DNA of 10,250 nt from Lysobacterales bacterium (GTDB lineage: Bacteria > Pseudomonadota > Gammaproteobacteria > Xanthomonadales > SZUA-36): assembly GCA_029287515.1 (NCBI GenBank), contig JARFQZ010000230.1, positions 1 through 10,250 on the forward strand, written 5' to 3'. A program made the position numbers and the translations under genes. Below, piece by piece: positions 1 through 7,304 of this stretch. Position 1 is the first letter of the stretch. Every line of letters starts with the position of its first letter. The notes under the pieces were generated by a model. That model was not told where the DNA came from, made no database searches, and saw only the letters and a list, made by a program, of their open reading frames with translations.

Positions 1-1069
1 GCCTTACATAACGGCTGACGCCAGTGGTCCAAAGCACCTGAACATCAAGCTGACACGCGCCAAGCTGGAAGCATTGGTTGACGATCTGGTTGCAAAAACC
101 ATTGGCCCCTGCCGCACGGCCCTGGATGATGCCGGGCTGAAAATCAGCGATATCGATGATGTGATTCTCGTTGGCGGCCAGACCAGGATGCCCATGGTGC
201 AGGAAGCAGTCGCCGAATTTTTCAGCCGCGAACCGCGTAAAGTCGTAAACCCGGACGAAGCAGTCGCTTCAGGCGCCGCGATCCAGGGCGGTGTACTGGC
301 CGGTGACGTTAAAGACGTCCTCTTGCTGGACGTGACACCGCTGTCACTGGGTATCGAAACCCTGGGCGGCGTAATGACCAAGCTGATCGAGAAGAACACC
401 ACGGTGCCGACCAAGGCTTCGCAGACCTTCTCGACGGCTGAGGACAACCAGACCGCGGTGACCGTGCACGTGTTGCAGGGTGAGCGCGACATGGCGTCCG
501 CCAACAAGTCGCTGGCCCGGTTCGACCTTGCCGGCATCGGCGCCGCGCCCCGTGGAATGCCCCAGATCGAAGTAACCTTCGACATCGATGCGAACGGTAT
601 CATGCACGTTAGCGCCACCGATAAGGCGACAGGCAAGGAACAAAAGATCGAGATCAAGGCGGGTTCAGGCCTGTCCGACGACGAGATCGATCGCATGGTC
701 CAGGACGCCGAGGCACACGCCGAGGACGATCGAAAGTTCCACGAACTGGTCACCGCGCGTAACAGTGCCGATGCCATCGTTCACGCGACCCGCTCCAGCC
801 TGAAGGAAATGGGCGACAAGGTCAGCGAGGATGAAAAGAGATCGGTTGAAAGCGCCATCGAACAGGTTGAAGAAGCCATGAAGGGTGACGACAAGGCTGC
901 GATCGATTCGGCGGTTGAGAAACTGTCAGAAGCGGGTCAGGTTATTTACCAGAAGGCTGCCGAGCAGGCCCAGGCCGAAGAGGCTGCGTCTTCAGAATCC
1001 GCTCCCGCTGATGACGATGTCGTCGATGCCGAGTTCGAAGAAGTAGACGAGGAAAAGAAGGCGGATTGA
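1..1069 (+). CDS. dnaK: Molecular chaperone DnaK (Hsp70), 3' part only
   Basis: The first complete codon is at base 2 and the frame runs to TGA at 1067-1069, giving 355 residues. Bacterial DnaK is about 640 residues, so roughly the first 285 are upstream of the window. Visible landmarks are PYITADASGPKHLN and ILVGGQTRMP from the end of the ATPase domain, then the hydrophobic linker VLLLDVTPLSLG. The beta-sandwich peptide-binding domain follows (LQGERDMASANKSL, APRGMPQIEVTFDIDANGI). The helical lid is charged and the tail is acidic, with the typical DDDVVDAEFEEVDEE ending. DnaK is the cytoplasmic ATP-dependent Hsp70 that binds exposed hydrophobic peptides and works with DnaJ and GrpE. dnaJ follows 112 bases downstream on the same strand, as is usual in proteobacteria. 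No frameshift is seen, and a close alignment with E. coli DnaK can be followed through most of the fragment. A TTG at 74 is not the start, because homology continues upstream to the window edge. Confidence 0.98.
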   Translation, partial: PYITADASGPKHLNIKLTRAKLEALVDDLVAKTIGPCRTALDDAGLKISDIDDVILVGGQTRMPMVQEAVAEFFSREPRKVVNPDEAVASGAAIQGGVLAGDVKDVLLLDVTPLSLGIETLGGVMTKLIEKNTTVPTKASQTFSTAEDNQTAVTVHVLQGERDMASANKSLARFDLAGIGAAPRGMPQIEVTFDIDANGIMHVSATDKATGKEQKIEIKAGSGLSDDEIDRMVQDAEAHAEDDRKFHELVTARNSADAIVHATRSSLKEMGDKVSEDEKRSVESAIEQVEEAMKGDDKAAIDSAVEKLSEAGQVIYQKAAEQAQAEEAASSESAPADDDVVDAEFEEVDEEKKAD

Positions 1070-1094
1070 TACCTTCAAAAATCATCAGCACCGG

Positions 1095-1120
1095 AAAACC
1101 CGGCCTCGGCCGGGTTTTTT
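1095..1120 (+). terminator. Intrinsic terminator after dnaK
   Basis: CCCGGC (1099-1104) pairs with GCCGGG (1109-1114) around a CTCG tetraloop. AAAA at 1095-1098 can extend the stem into the six-T run at 1115-1120. It lies 26 bases after the dnaK stop. This is a textbook Rho-independent terminator and should end or attenuate dnaK transcription before dnaJ. dnaJ would then depend on read-through or its own promoter. Confidence 0.9.
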
Positions 1121-1137
1121 GAGCCTTGATTTAAGCG

Positions 1138-1165
1138 GTGACGGTCCACAAATCTGTCGCATAAG
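1138..1165 (+). promoter_or_regulatory. Weak candidate promoter for dnaJ
   Basis: GTGACG (1138-1143) and CATAAG (1160-1165) each match the sigma70 -35 and -10 consensus at four of six positions and are 16 bases apart. They sit between the dnaK terminator and the dnaJ start, which is where a separate dnaJ promoter would be needed. The match is poor, and no clear sigma32 heat-shock promoter is visible either. This is a suggestion only. Confidence 0.2.
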
Positions 1166-1181
1166 TAACGGTAAATAAGGC

Positions 1182-2312
1182 ATGGCAAAAAGGGACTACT
1201 ACGAAATCCTCGGCGTTGGGAAGAACGCGACCGACGATGAGCTGAAAAAGGCTTACCGGCGCCTGGCTATGAAGTTTCATCCGGACCGGAATCCGGATGA
1301 TGAATCCGCCATGGAACAGTTCAAGGACGCCAAGGAAGCCTATGAAATTCTGAAAGATCCGCAAAAGCGCCGGGCGTATGATCAGTTCGGGCACGCCGGT
1401 GTCAGTAATTCCGCCGGAGGCCCGGGGGGGCCGGGTGGCTTTCATGGTGATGTGGGCGACATTTTCGGTGACATATTCGGGGATATCTTCGGTGGCAGCG
1501 GCCGTCGCAGGCAAACCCGGCAGAGGGGTTCGGATTTAAGGTTTTCATTGGACCTGGACCTGGAAGAAGCCGTCAGCGGCATCGACCGGGAAATCAGGGT
1601 ACCGACGCTGGGTGAGTGCAAAACCTGCAATGGAAGTGGCGCAAAAGACGGCCAGAAACAGACTTGCTCTACTTGCGGAGGTGTGGGCCAGGTGCGCATG
1701 CAGCAGGGGATTTTCTCCGTGCAACAGACCTGCCCGGCCTGCCAGGGCACAGGTCAGCAAATCAGCAATCCCTGCGGAGATTGCAACGGGCAGGGAAGAA
1801 TCAGGGAAACACGGACGCTGTCGGTAAAAATCCCTGCCGGTGTAGACACGGGTGACCGGATTCGCCTGGCAGGAGAGGGTGAAGCCGGTGCTCACGGGGC
1901 ACCTGCAGGCGACCTGTATGTTGAGGTTCGCGTGCGCCCTCACCGCTTATTCGAAAGGGATGGAGACGACCTGTACTGCGAAGTGCCGGTGCCGTTTACA
2001 CTGGCAGCCATGGGCGGGGAGCTGGAAATTCCGACACTGGACGGCCAGGTCAAGCTAAAGGTGCCCTCGGAAACCCAGACCGGCCGGATGTTCCGTCTGA
2101 AGAGCAAGGGCGTCAAGTCGGTGCGGAGCCACCGAACGGGCGACTTGATGTGTCGTGTCGTGCTTGAAACACCGGTAAAGCTGACGCGGGAACAGAAAGA
2201 CCTGCTGAAGCAATTCGAGAAGACATTCACTGAAGACAACAGTCTGCATAACCCCCGTTCACAAAGCTGGTTGAAAGGGGTTCGGGAATTCTTTGACCGG
2301 ATGACCTCCTGA
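1182..2312 (+). CDS. dnaJ: Chaperone DnaJ (Hsp40, type I)
   Basis: This 376-residue protein matches E. coli DnaJ (376 aa) in length and is a DnaK co-chaperone. It delivers substrates to DnaK and stimulates DnaK ATPase in the cytoplasm. The J domain occupies residues 1-70 and carries the HPD catalytic motif at 33-35. A Gly/Phe-rich linker spans about 75-105 and ends in three DIFG units. The zinc-binding cysteine-rich domain has all four CxxCxGxG repeats, with cysteine pairs at 146/149, 162/165, 184/187 and 198/201. The C-terminal substrate-binding domains include KIPAGVDTGDRIRLAGEGEA and FTLAAMGGELEIPTLDG. The ATG is fixed by the conserved N-terminus MAKRDYYEILGV. Its only purine-rich stretch, AAGG at 1177-1180, is one base from the ATG, unusually close for a Shine-Dalgarno site. 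The gene is intact. It follows dnaK after a terminator. Confidence 0.98.
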   Translation: MAKRDYYEILGVGKNATDDELKKAYRRLAMKFHPDRNPDDESAMEQFKDAKEAYEILKDPQKRRAYDQFGHAGVSNSAGGPGGPGGFHGDVGDIFGDIFGDIFGGSGRRRQTRQRGSDLRFSLDLDLEEAVSGIDREIRVPTLGECKTCNGSGAKDGQKQTCSTCGGVGQVRMQQGIFSVQQTCPACQGTGQQISNPCGDCNGQGRIRETRTLSVKIPAGVDTGDRIRLAGEGEAGAHGAPAGDLYVEVRVRPHRLFERDGDDLYCEVPVPFTLAAMGGELEIPTLDGQVKLKVPSETQTGRMFRLKSKGVKSVRSHRTGDLMCRVVLETPVKLTREQKDLLKQFEKTFTEDNSLHNPRSQSWLKGVREFFDRMTS

Positions 2313-2324
2313 GCCGATTCCGGT

Positions 2325-2354
2325 TAGACAAGGTACGTGGTGCTCCGTTAAAAT
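2325..2354 (+). promoter_or_regulatory. Candidate sigma70 promoter of the carA-recJ operon
   Basis: TAGACA (2325-2330) and TAAAAT (2349-2354) each match the -35 and -10 consensus at five of six positions, with an 18-base spacer. Transcription would start at about 2360-2362, just at the first inverted repeat, giving an untranslated leader of about 80 bases before carA. It is the best promoter-like sequence in the 129-base dnaJ-carA gap and the likely driver of the downstream overlapping genes. No ArgR or PurR operator could be identified by eye. Confidence 0.55.
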
Positions 2355-2360
2355 CTGGAG

Positions 2361-2392
2361 GCTTAGAACACAAGCGGAACAAATTTCTAAGC
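2361..2392 (+). repeat. Perfect 8-bp inverted repeat at the predicted 5' end of the carA leader
   Basis: GCTTAGAA (2361-2368) and TTCTAAGC (2385-2392) are perfect inverted copies with a 16-base spacer. In RNA they form a stem at the very 5' end of the transcript predicted from the promoter at 2325-2354. In DNA they could equally be an operator half-site pair near the start site. The right arm abuts the next hairpin and shares base 2392 with it. Confidence 0.5.
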
Positions 2393-2421
2393 GGGAATAG
2401 CTGCATCGGCTTTCCCGTTTT
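2392..2421 (+). terminator. Terminator-like hairpin in the carA leader
   Basis: CGGGAA (2392-2397) pairs with TTCCCG (2412-2417). AGC (2399-2401) pairs with GCT (2409-2411), leaving T2398 bulged and a seven-base loop. The stem runs directly into TTTT (2418-2421). It lies downstream of the candidate car promoter and 20 bases before the carA start. It could end dnaJ read-through or act as an attenuator of carAB. The T-run is short, so termination may be partial. Confidence 0.45.
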
Positions 2422-2429
2422 GCATATCT

Positions 2430-2444
2430 GGAGTATGAAAATTG
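2430..2444 (+). promoter_or_regulatory. Shine-Dalgarno and TTG start of carA
   Basis: GGAG (2430-2433) lies 8 bases before TTG (2442-2444), ideal spacing. The TTG begins the conserved N-terminus MTDQAVLALEDGSVFLGRSIG. The nearby ATG at 2435 is only one base from GGAG and is in another frame, reading MKID and stopping at 2447-2449, so it is not the carA start. No ATG or GTG in the carA frame gives a better fit to the family N-terminus. Confidence 0.8.
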
Positions 2445-3602
2445 ACTGATCAGGCAGTGCTGGCTTTAGAGGACGGTAGTGTATTTCTGGGCCGGAGTAT
2501 CGGCGCCGAGGGAAAAACCGTTGGGGAAGTGGTATTCAATACCGCAATGTCCGGTTACCAGGAAATCCTCACGGATCCGTCATACGCCCGGCAAATCGTC
2601 ACATTGACCTATCCCCATATAGGAAATACGGGCTGTAATACGGAGGACGAGGAGTCGGAAAGACCGATGGCGGCAGGCCTGATTGTCCGCGACTGTCCAC
2701 GACGTTACAGCAACTGGCGCGCCACCGAAAGCCTGCCCGAGTACCTGCGAAGGAACGGAATTGTAGCGATCTCGGATATTGATACGCGTCGGCTTACGCG
2801 CATCCTGAGAGAGAAAGGCGCCCAGGGTGGCGCGATACTGGCCGGGCCCGCCGCCAGCACTGAGGCTGCAATCGACATGGCCCGATCGTTTCCCGGCATG
2901 AAAGGCATGGACCTCGCCAGGGAAGTAACGACCACGGAACCCTACGCATGGAACGAGGGCAGCTGGGATCTGGACACTTGCCAGTGGACAGGAACGGAGC
3001 CAAAGCGCCACGTCGTCGCCTACGATTTCGGAATCAAGCGCAACATTTTGCGGATGCTGGCCGACCGGGGCTGCCGGGTAACGGTTGTGCCGGCTACCAC
3101 ACCAGCAGAAGAAGCGCTGGCGCTTCAACCCGACGGTATCTTCCTGTCCAACGGCCCCGGTGACCCTGAGCCCTGTGATTACGCCATTTCAGCGATCCAG
3201 GAATTCATTGCACGAAAGATCCCCATGTTCGGTATTTGCCTTGGTCATCAGTTACTGGGCCTGGCCGCCGGCGGCAGCACCGTAAAGATGAAGTTCGGCC
3301 ATCACGGCGCCAATCATCCGGTTCAGGACCTGGCCAGCGGGCAGGTCATGATCACCAGCCAGAACCACGGTTTTGCCGTGGATGAAGACAGTCTCCCGGA
3401 CAATGCCCGGGCGACTCACCGCTCGCTGTTCGACCAGTCGCTGCAGGGTCTTGAATTGACGCATGTTCCGGCCTTCGGATTCCAGGGGCACCCCGAGGCC
3501 AGTCCCGGCCCGCACGATATCGCCGGTATTTTCGATCGATTCATCGACGCGATCGATTCCGCCGGCCAGTCCGGCAACGTCACCGTGCTGCGGGAGGCCT
3601 GA
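2442..3602 (+). CDS. carA: Carbamoyl-phosphate synthase small subunit (glutaminase)
   Basis: CarA hydrolyses glutamine and passes ammonia through a tunnel to CarB for carbamoyl phosphate synthesis, feeding both pyrimidine and arginine pathways. The protein has 386 residues, close to the family norm of about 380. The N-terminal CPSase small-subunit domain covers about 1-150 (FNTAMSGYQEILTDPSYARQ, SDIDTRRLTRILREKGAQGG). The class I glutamine amidotransferase domain begins at about 190 (HVVAYDFGIKRNILRML). It contains LSNGPGDPEPCDYA, the nucleophile Cys266 in MFGICLGHQLLGLA, QNHGFAV, and the His350/Glu352 pair in FQGHPEASPGPHD. The catalytic set is complete. Translation starts at TTG, as reported for E. 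coli carA. carB starts 4 bases after the stop. Unlike many relatives, dapB is not found between dnaJ and this gene. Confidence 0.98.
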   Translation: MTDQAVLALEDGSVFLGRSIGAEGKTVGEVVFNTAMSGYQEILTDPSYARQIVTLTYPHIGNTGCNTEDEESERPMAAGLIVRDCPRRYSNWRATESLPEYLRRNGIVAISDIDTRRLTRILREKGAQGGAILAGPAASTEAAIDMARSFPGMKGMDLAREVTTTEPYAWNEGSWDLDTCQWTGTEPKRHVVAYDFGIKRNILRMLADRGCRVTVVPATTPAEEALALQPDGIFLSNGPGDPEPCDYAISAIQEFIARKIPMFGICLGHQLLGLAAGGSTVKMKFGHHGANHPVQDLASGQVMITSQNHGFAVDEDSLPDNARATHRSLFDQSLQGLELTHVPAFGFQGHPEASPGPHDIAGIFDRFIDAIDSAGQSGNVTVLREA

Positions 3603-3606
3603 GCAG

Positions 3607-6600
3607 ATGCCCAAGAGAACAGACATCAAAAGTGTACTGATCATTGGTGCTGGCCCGATCGTTATCGGCCAGGCCTGCGAGTTCGACTACTCCGGCGCAC
3701 AGGCCTGCAAGGCGCTGCGCGAGGAAGGTTACCGGGTGATCCTGGTGAACTCGAATCCGGCCACCATCATGACCGATCCGGAAACGGCCGATGCCATCTA
3801 TATCGAGCCGATCGAATGGCGAATCGTCGAGCAGATCATCGCAAGCGAGCGTCCGGACGTGTTGTTGCCCACGATGGGCGGACAGACCGGCCTGAACTGC
3901 GCGCTGGATCTTGCGCGGGAAGGGGTGCTCGAGAAGTACGGCGTGGAAATGATCGGGGCTTCCCGCGAGGCCATAGACATGGCGGAAGACCGCGAACAGT
4001 TTCGGGACGCGATGCTGGAGATCGGTTTGGATGTTCCCCGAGCAACCATTGCGCACAGCCTGGAAGAAGCGCTTCAGCAACAGGCGTCAATCGGTTACCC
4101 GACCATTATCCGGCCCTCTTTTACGATGGGCGGTTCGGGCGGTGGTATTGCCTACAACCGTGAAGAATTCGAAACCATTGTCAGCAGGGGGCTGGAACTG
4201 TCTCCCACCACGGAAGTTTTGCTGGAAGAGTCCGTGCTGGGCTGGAAAGAGTTCGAGATGGAGGTGGTTCGGGATCATCGTGACAACTGCATTATTGTCT
4301 GTTCGATCGAAAACTTCGATCCCATGGGCGTGCATACCGGTGATTCCATTACCGTTGCACCGGCACAGACCCTGACCGACAAAGAGTACCAGCGCCTCAG
4401 GGATGCCTCGATTGCGGTTCTGCGGAAAATCGGCGTGGATACCGGTGGATCCAATGTGCAGTTTGGTATCAACCCCGCGGACGGCAGGGTGGTTATCATC
4501 GAGATGAATCCGAGGGTCTCACGGTCATCCGCGCTGGCATCCAAGGCGACCGGTTTCCCCATTGCGAAGGTAGCGGCAAAGCTCGCCGTTGGCTACACGC
4601 TGGATGAATTGCTTAACGAAATAACAGGCGGCGCCACCCCGGCATCCTTCGAGCCGGCGATTGATTACGTGGTGACAAAGATACCCAGGTTTGCTTTCGA
4701 AAAATTTCCGGCAGCGGATGCCACGCTGACCACACAGATGAAGTCTGTGGGCGAGGCCATGTCCATCGGCCGCACCTTCCAGGAGTCGGTGCAGAAGGCG
4801 CTGCGCAGCCTGGAAACGGGCCGTAATGGTTTCAATGAAATCCTGGAGGGTGATGAACCGGAAACGCGGGATGCCAACCTTCGCCGGGAGCTCAGGGAAG
4901 CGAGCGCTGAGCGGATCCTTTACGTTGCTGATGCCTTCCGCGAAGGACTCGATTTCGATTCGATCCAGGAATTGACCGGCATCGACCCCTGGTTCCTGGA
5001 CCAGCTCCAGCAGATCGTCGAAAGCGAGGAACAGCTCAAACAAAGTTCGCTGGAATCCATCGGCAAGGAGACCATGTTCCGCCTGAAACGCCAGGGTTTT
5101 TCGGACGCCCGAATGGCTGAGTTGCTGCAGAAGAGCGAAGCCTCCGTGCGCCGGCACCGGCATTCACTGGGCATTCGCCCGGTTTACAAGCGCGTAGACA
5201 CCTGCGCGGCCGAGTTCGCGACTTCAACAGCCTACATGTATTCGACTTACGAGGAGGAATGCGAGGCTGACCCCGGCGACCGGGAAAAAATCATGGTTCT
5301 TGGCGGCGGCCCCAACCGGATCGGGCAGGGCATCGAGTTTGACTACTGCTGCGTGCATGCCGCCCTTGCGTTGCGCGATGACGGCTACGAAACGATCATG
5401 GTGAACTGTAACCCTGAGACGGTTTCGACCGATTACGACACGTCCGACCGGCTTTATTTTGAGCCGCTGACACTGGAGGATGTGCTGGAAATCGTGCACC
5501 GGGAGAAACCCTCGGGAGTGATCGTGCAGTTTGGCGGGCAAACGCCGCTGAAACTGGCCAGGGACCTGGAAGCGGAGGGGGTGCCGATCATTGGAACGAC
5601 TCCGGATTCTATCGACCTGGCCGAAGACCGCGAGCGGTTCCAGCAGTTGCTGGATCGTCTTGACCTCCGGCAGCCCCCCAACCGCACGGCCATGAGCCCC
5701 GAGGAAGCTGTTGGGCTGGCGGACGAAATCGGATACCCCATCGTCGTGCGTCCGTCGTACGTGCTCGGGGGGCGGGCAATGGACATCGTTCACGGGGAAG
5801 AAGAATTACAGCGATACATGCGTGATGCGGTGCAGGTATCCAATGATTCCCCGGTCCTGCTGGATCGCTTTCTTGACCATGCCCGGGAGGTTGATGTCGA
5901 TGCGATCTGTGACGGTGAAGACGTTTTGATCGGAGGCCTCATGGAGCACATCGAGCAGGCTGGCGTCCATTCTGGCGATTCCGCGTGCTCCCTCCCGCCT
6001 TATTCCCTGGGACGGGAGATCCAGGATGAGATGCGCCGGCAGATCAGGCTTATGGCGCTTGAGCTGGGTGTGGTTGGCCTGATGAATACCCAGTTTGCAA
6101 TCCGCGACAATGATGTCTATGTGCTCGAGGTCAATCCCAGGGCGTCGCGTACCGTACCCTTTGTATCCAAGGCAACGGGTTTGCCTCTTGCCGGCATCGC
6201 AGCCAAAGTTATGGCCGGTAAAAGTCTTAAAGAACAAGGTCAAACAAGAGAAATCGTACCTAATTTCTATTCTATCAAGGAAGCCGTTTTTCCCTTCATG
6301 AAATTCCCGGGCGTCGATCCGATCCTCGGTCCGGAGATGCGTTCGACCGGCGAGGTCATGGGCATCGGCTGGAGTTTTGGCGGCGCCCGGGCAAAGTCCA
6401 TGAAGGCCGCAAGTTACGGGTTGCCTGCGGTGGGTAAGGCGTTCCTGAGCGTCCGTGACGCAGACAAGCAGGTGCTGGTGCCGATTGCACGGGAACTGAT
6501 CGGCAGGGGCTACCAGTTGGTCGCTACCAACGGGACTGCACAGTTTCTCCGGGATAACGCTGTCGACTGCGAGTCCGTGAACAAGGTCATGGAAGGGCGG

Positions 6601-6831
6601 CCCCACATTGTGGACCTGATCAAGAACGACGAGATTGATTTCATCGTCAATACCACGGAAGGCGCACAGGCGATTTCCGATTCGTTCTCGATCCGGCGGG
6701 AAGCACTGCAGCGTAAATTGAGTTATACAACCACCATTGCCGGCGGGCGGGCCACCCTGCGTGCGCTGGATCACGAGAATGACTACACGGTGCATAGCCT
6801 GCAGCAATTGCACCGGGGACTCGAAACATGA
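3607..6831 (+). CDS. carB: Carbamoyl-phosphate synthase large subunit
   Basis: CarB makes carbamoyl phosphate from bicarbonate, ammonia from CarA and two ATP. From ATG 3607 it has 1074 residues, against 1073 in E. coli, and the numbering stays in register. The frame is open back to 3463, but that extension only overlaps carA. The start is supported by GGGAGG at 3592-3597 and the conserved KSVLIIGAGPIVIGQACEFD. The first ATP-grasp half (about 1-400) makes carboxyphosphate. An oligomerisation region (about 400-550) follows. The second ATP-grasp half opens at KIMVLGGGPNRIGQGIEFDY and makes carbamoyl phosphate. The allosteric MGS-like domain covers about 935-1074. Ornithine-site residues Glu783, Asp791 and Thr1042 and UMP/IMP-site residues Ser948, Lys954, Thr974, Thr977 and Lys993 are all present, so allosteric control is probably kept. 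E. coli His975 is Asn here. Codons at about 6218-6280 are unusually AT-rich. The stop overlaps greA. Confidence 0.98.
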   Translation: MPKRTDIKSVLIIGAGPIVIGQACEFDYSGAQACKALREEGYRVILVNSNPATIMTDPETADAIYIEPIEWRIVEQIIASERPDVLLPTMGGQTGLNCALDLAREGVLEKYGVEMIGASREAIDMAEDREQFRDAMLEIGLDVPRATIAHSLEEALQQQASIGYPTIIRPSFTMGGSGGGIAYNREEFETIVSRGLELSPTTEVLLEESVLGWKEFEMEVVRDHRDNCIIVCSIENFDPMGVHTGDSITVAPAQTLTDKEYQRLRDASIAVLRKIGVDTGGSNVQFGINPADGRVVIIEMNPRVSRSSALASKATGFPIAKVAAKLAVGYTLDELLNEITGGATPASFEPAIDYVVTKIPRFAFEKFPAADATLTTQMKSVGEAMSIGRTFQESVQKALRSLETGRNGFNEILEGDEPETRDANLRRELREASAERILYVADAFREGLDFDSIQELTGIDPWFLDQLQQIVESEEQLKQSSLESIGKETMFRLKRQGFSDARMAELLQKSEASVRRHRHSLGIRPVYKRVDTCAAEFATSTAYMYSTYEEECEADPGDREKIMVLGGGPNRIGQGIEFDYCCVHAALALRDDGYETIMVNCNPETVSTDYDTSDRLYFEPLTLEDVLEIVHREKPSGVIVQFGGQTPLKLARDLEAEGVPIIGTTPDSIDLAEDRERFQQLLDRLDLRQPPNRTAMSPEEAVGLADEIGYPIVVRPSYVLGGRAMDIVHGEEELQRYMRDAVQVSNDSPVLLDRFLDHAREVDVDAICDGEDVLIGGLMEHIEQAGVHSGDSACSLPPYSLGREIQDEMRRQIRLMALELGVVGLMNTQFAIRDNDVYVLEVNPRASRTVPFVSKATGLPLAGIAAKVMAGKSLKEQGQTREIVPNFYSIKEAVFPFMKFPGVDPILGPEMRSTGEVMGIGWSFGGARAKSMKAASYGLPAVGKAFLSVRDADKQVLVPIARELIGRGYQLVATNGTAQFLRDNAVDCESVNKVMEGRPHIVDLIKNDEIDFIVNTTEGAQAISDSFSIRREALQRKLSYTTTIAGGRATLRALDHENDYTVHSLQQLHRGLET

Positions 6832-7304
6832 CAAGACACCCTTTGACCAAGGCAGGCGCGGACCGCCTGCGCGAAGAACTGGCGCGTCTGAAAAAGGAAG
6901 AGCGGCCTAAAATTATCGCCGCCATCGCCGAAGCGCGCGCCCATGGCGATTTGAAAGAGAATGCTGAATACCATGCCGCCCGCGAGCAGCAGGGTTTTGT
7001 TGAAGGCCGGATACAACACCTCGAATCGACCATTTCACATGCACAGATCATTGATGTGGCGCAACTGAACCCAGGTGACAAGGTTGTATTCGGTGCGACG
7101 GTAACTCTCTCGGACGAGGAAACTGCTGAAGAAACGACTTATCAGATTGTCGGAGACGTTGAAGCAGACATCAAGCATAACCGCATTGCAGTCAGCTCGC
7201 CGATATCACGTGCATTGATCGGACAGCATGTGGGTGATGTTGTCGTAGTGCGCGCACCTGCCGGTGAACGCGAATACGAGATCGTCGACGTCGAGTACAG
7301 GTGA
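6828..7304 (+). CDS. greA: Transcription elongation factor GreA
   Basis: GreA enters the RNA polymerase secondary channel and stimulates cleavage of the backtracked transcript, rescuing arrested complexes. At 158 residues it matches the E. coli length. The N-terminal antiparallel coiled coil (about 1-75) carries the acidic tip residues Asp41 and Glu44 in HGDLKENAEYHAAREQQGF, the residues that help hold the catalytic magnesium. The Asp/Glu pair distinguishes GreA from anti-cleavage paralogues. The C-terminal globular domain (about 80-158) shows VVFGATVTL, TYQIVGDVEAD, ISRALIG and the end motif YEIVDVEYR. Its ATG lies inside the carB stop as ATGA (6828-6831). GGGGA at 6815-6819 provides a ribosome site with 8-base spacing. 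Linkage of greA to carB is known in Pseudomonas and Xanthomonas. Confidence 0.98.
   Translation: MTRHPLTKAGADRLREELARLKKEERPKIIAAIAEARAHGDLKENAEYHAAREQQGFVEGRIQHLESTISHAQIIDVAQLNPGDKVVFGATVTLSDEETAEETTYQIVGDVEADIKHNRIAVSSPISRALIGQHVGDVVVVRAPAGEREYEIVDVEYR

Noticed and set aside
4..777. A 257-codon open frame on the minus strand opposite dnaK
   Set aside because: Ser/Ala-rich low-complexity translation opposite a highly conserved dnaK segment; a shadow frame.
1455..1496. Triple DIFG tandem repeat in DnaJ
   Set aside because: E. coli DnaJ has an equivalent DIFGDVFGDIFGG segment at the end of its Gly/Phe region, so this is a normal family feature.
3463..3606. Longer carB reading frame beginning inside carA
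   Set aside because: The extra 48 residues are out-of-frame carA sequence. ATG 3607 has a good ribosome site and yields a protein only one residue longer than E. coli CarB, with matching residue numbering.
5806..6834. A 342-codon open frame on the minus strand opposite carB
   Set aside because: It lies wholly against the conserved second half of carB, has no recognisable domain and no convincing start region.
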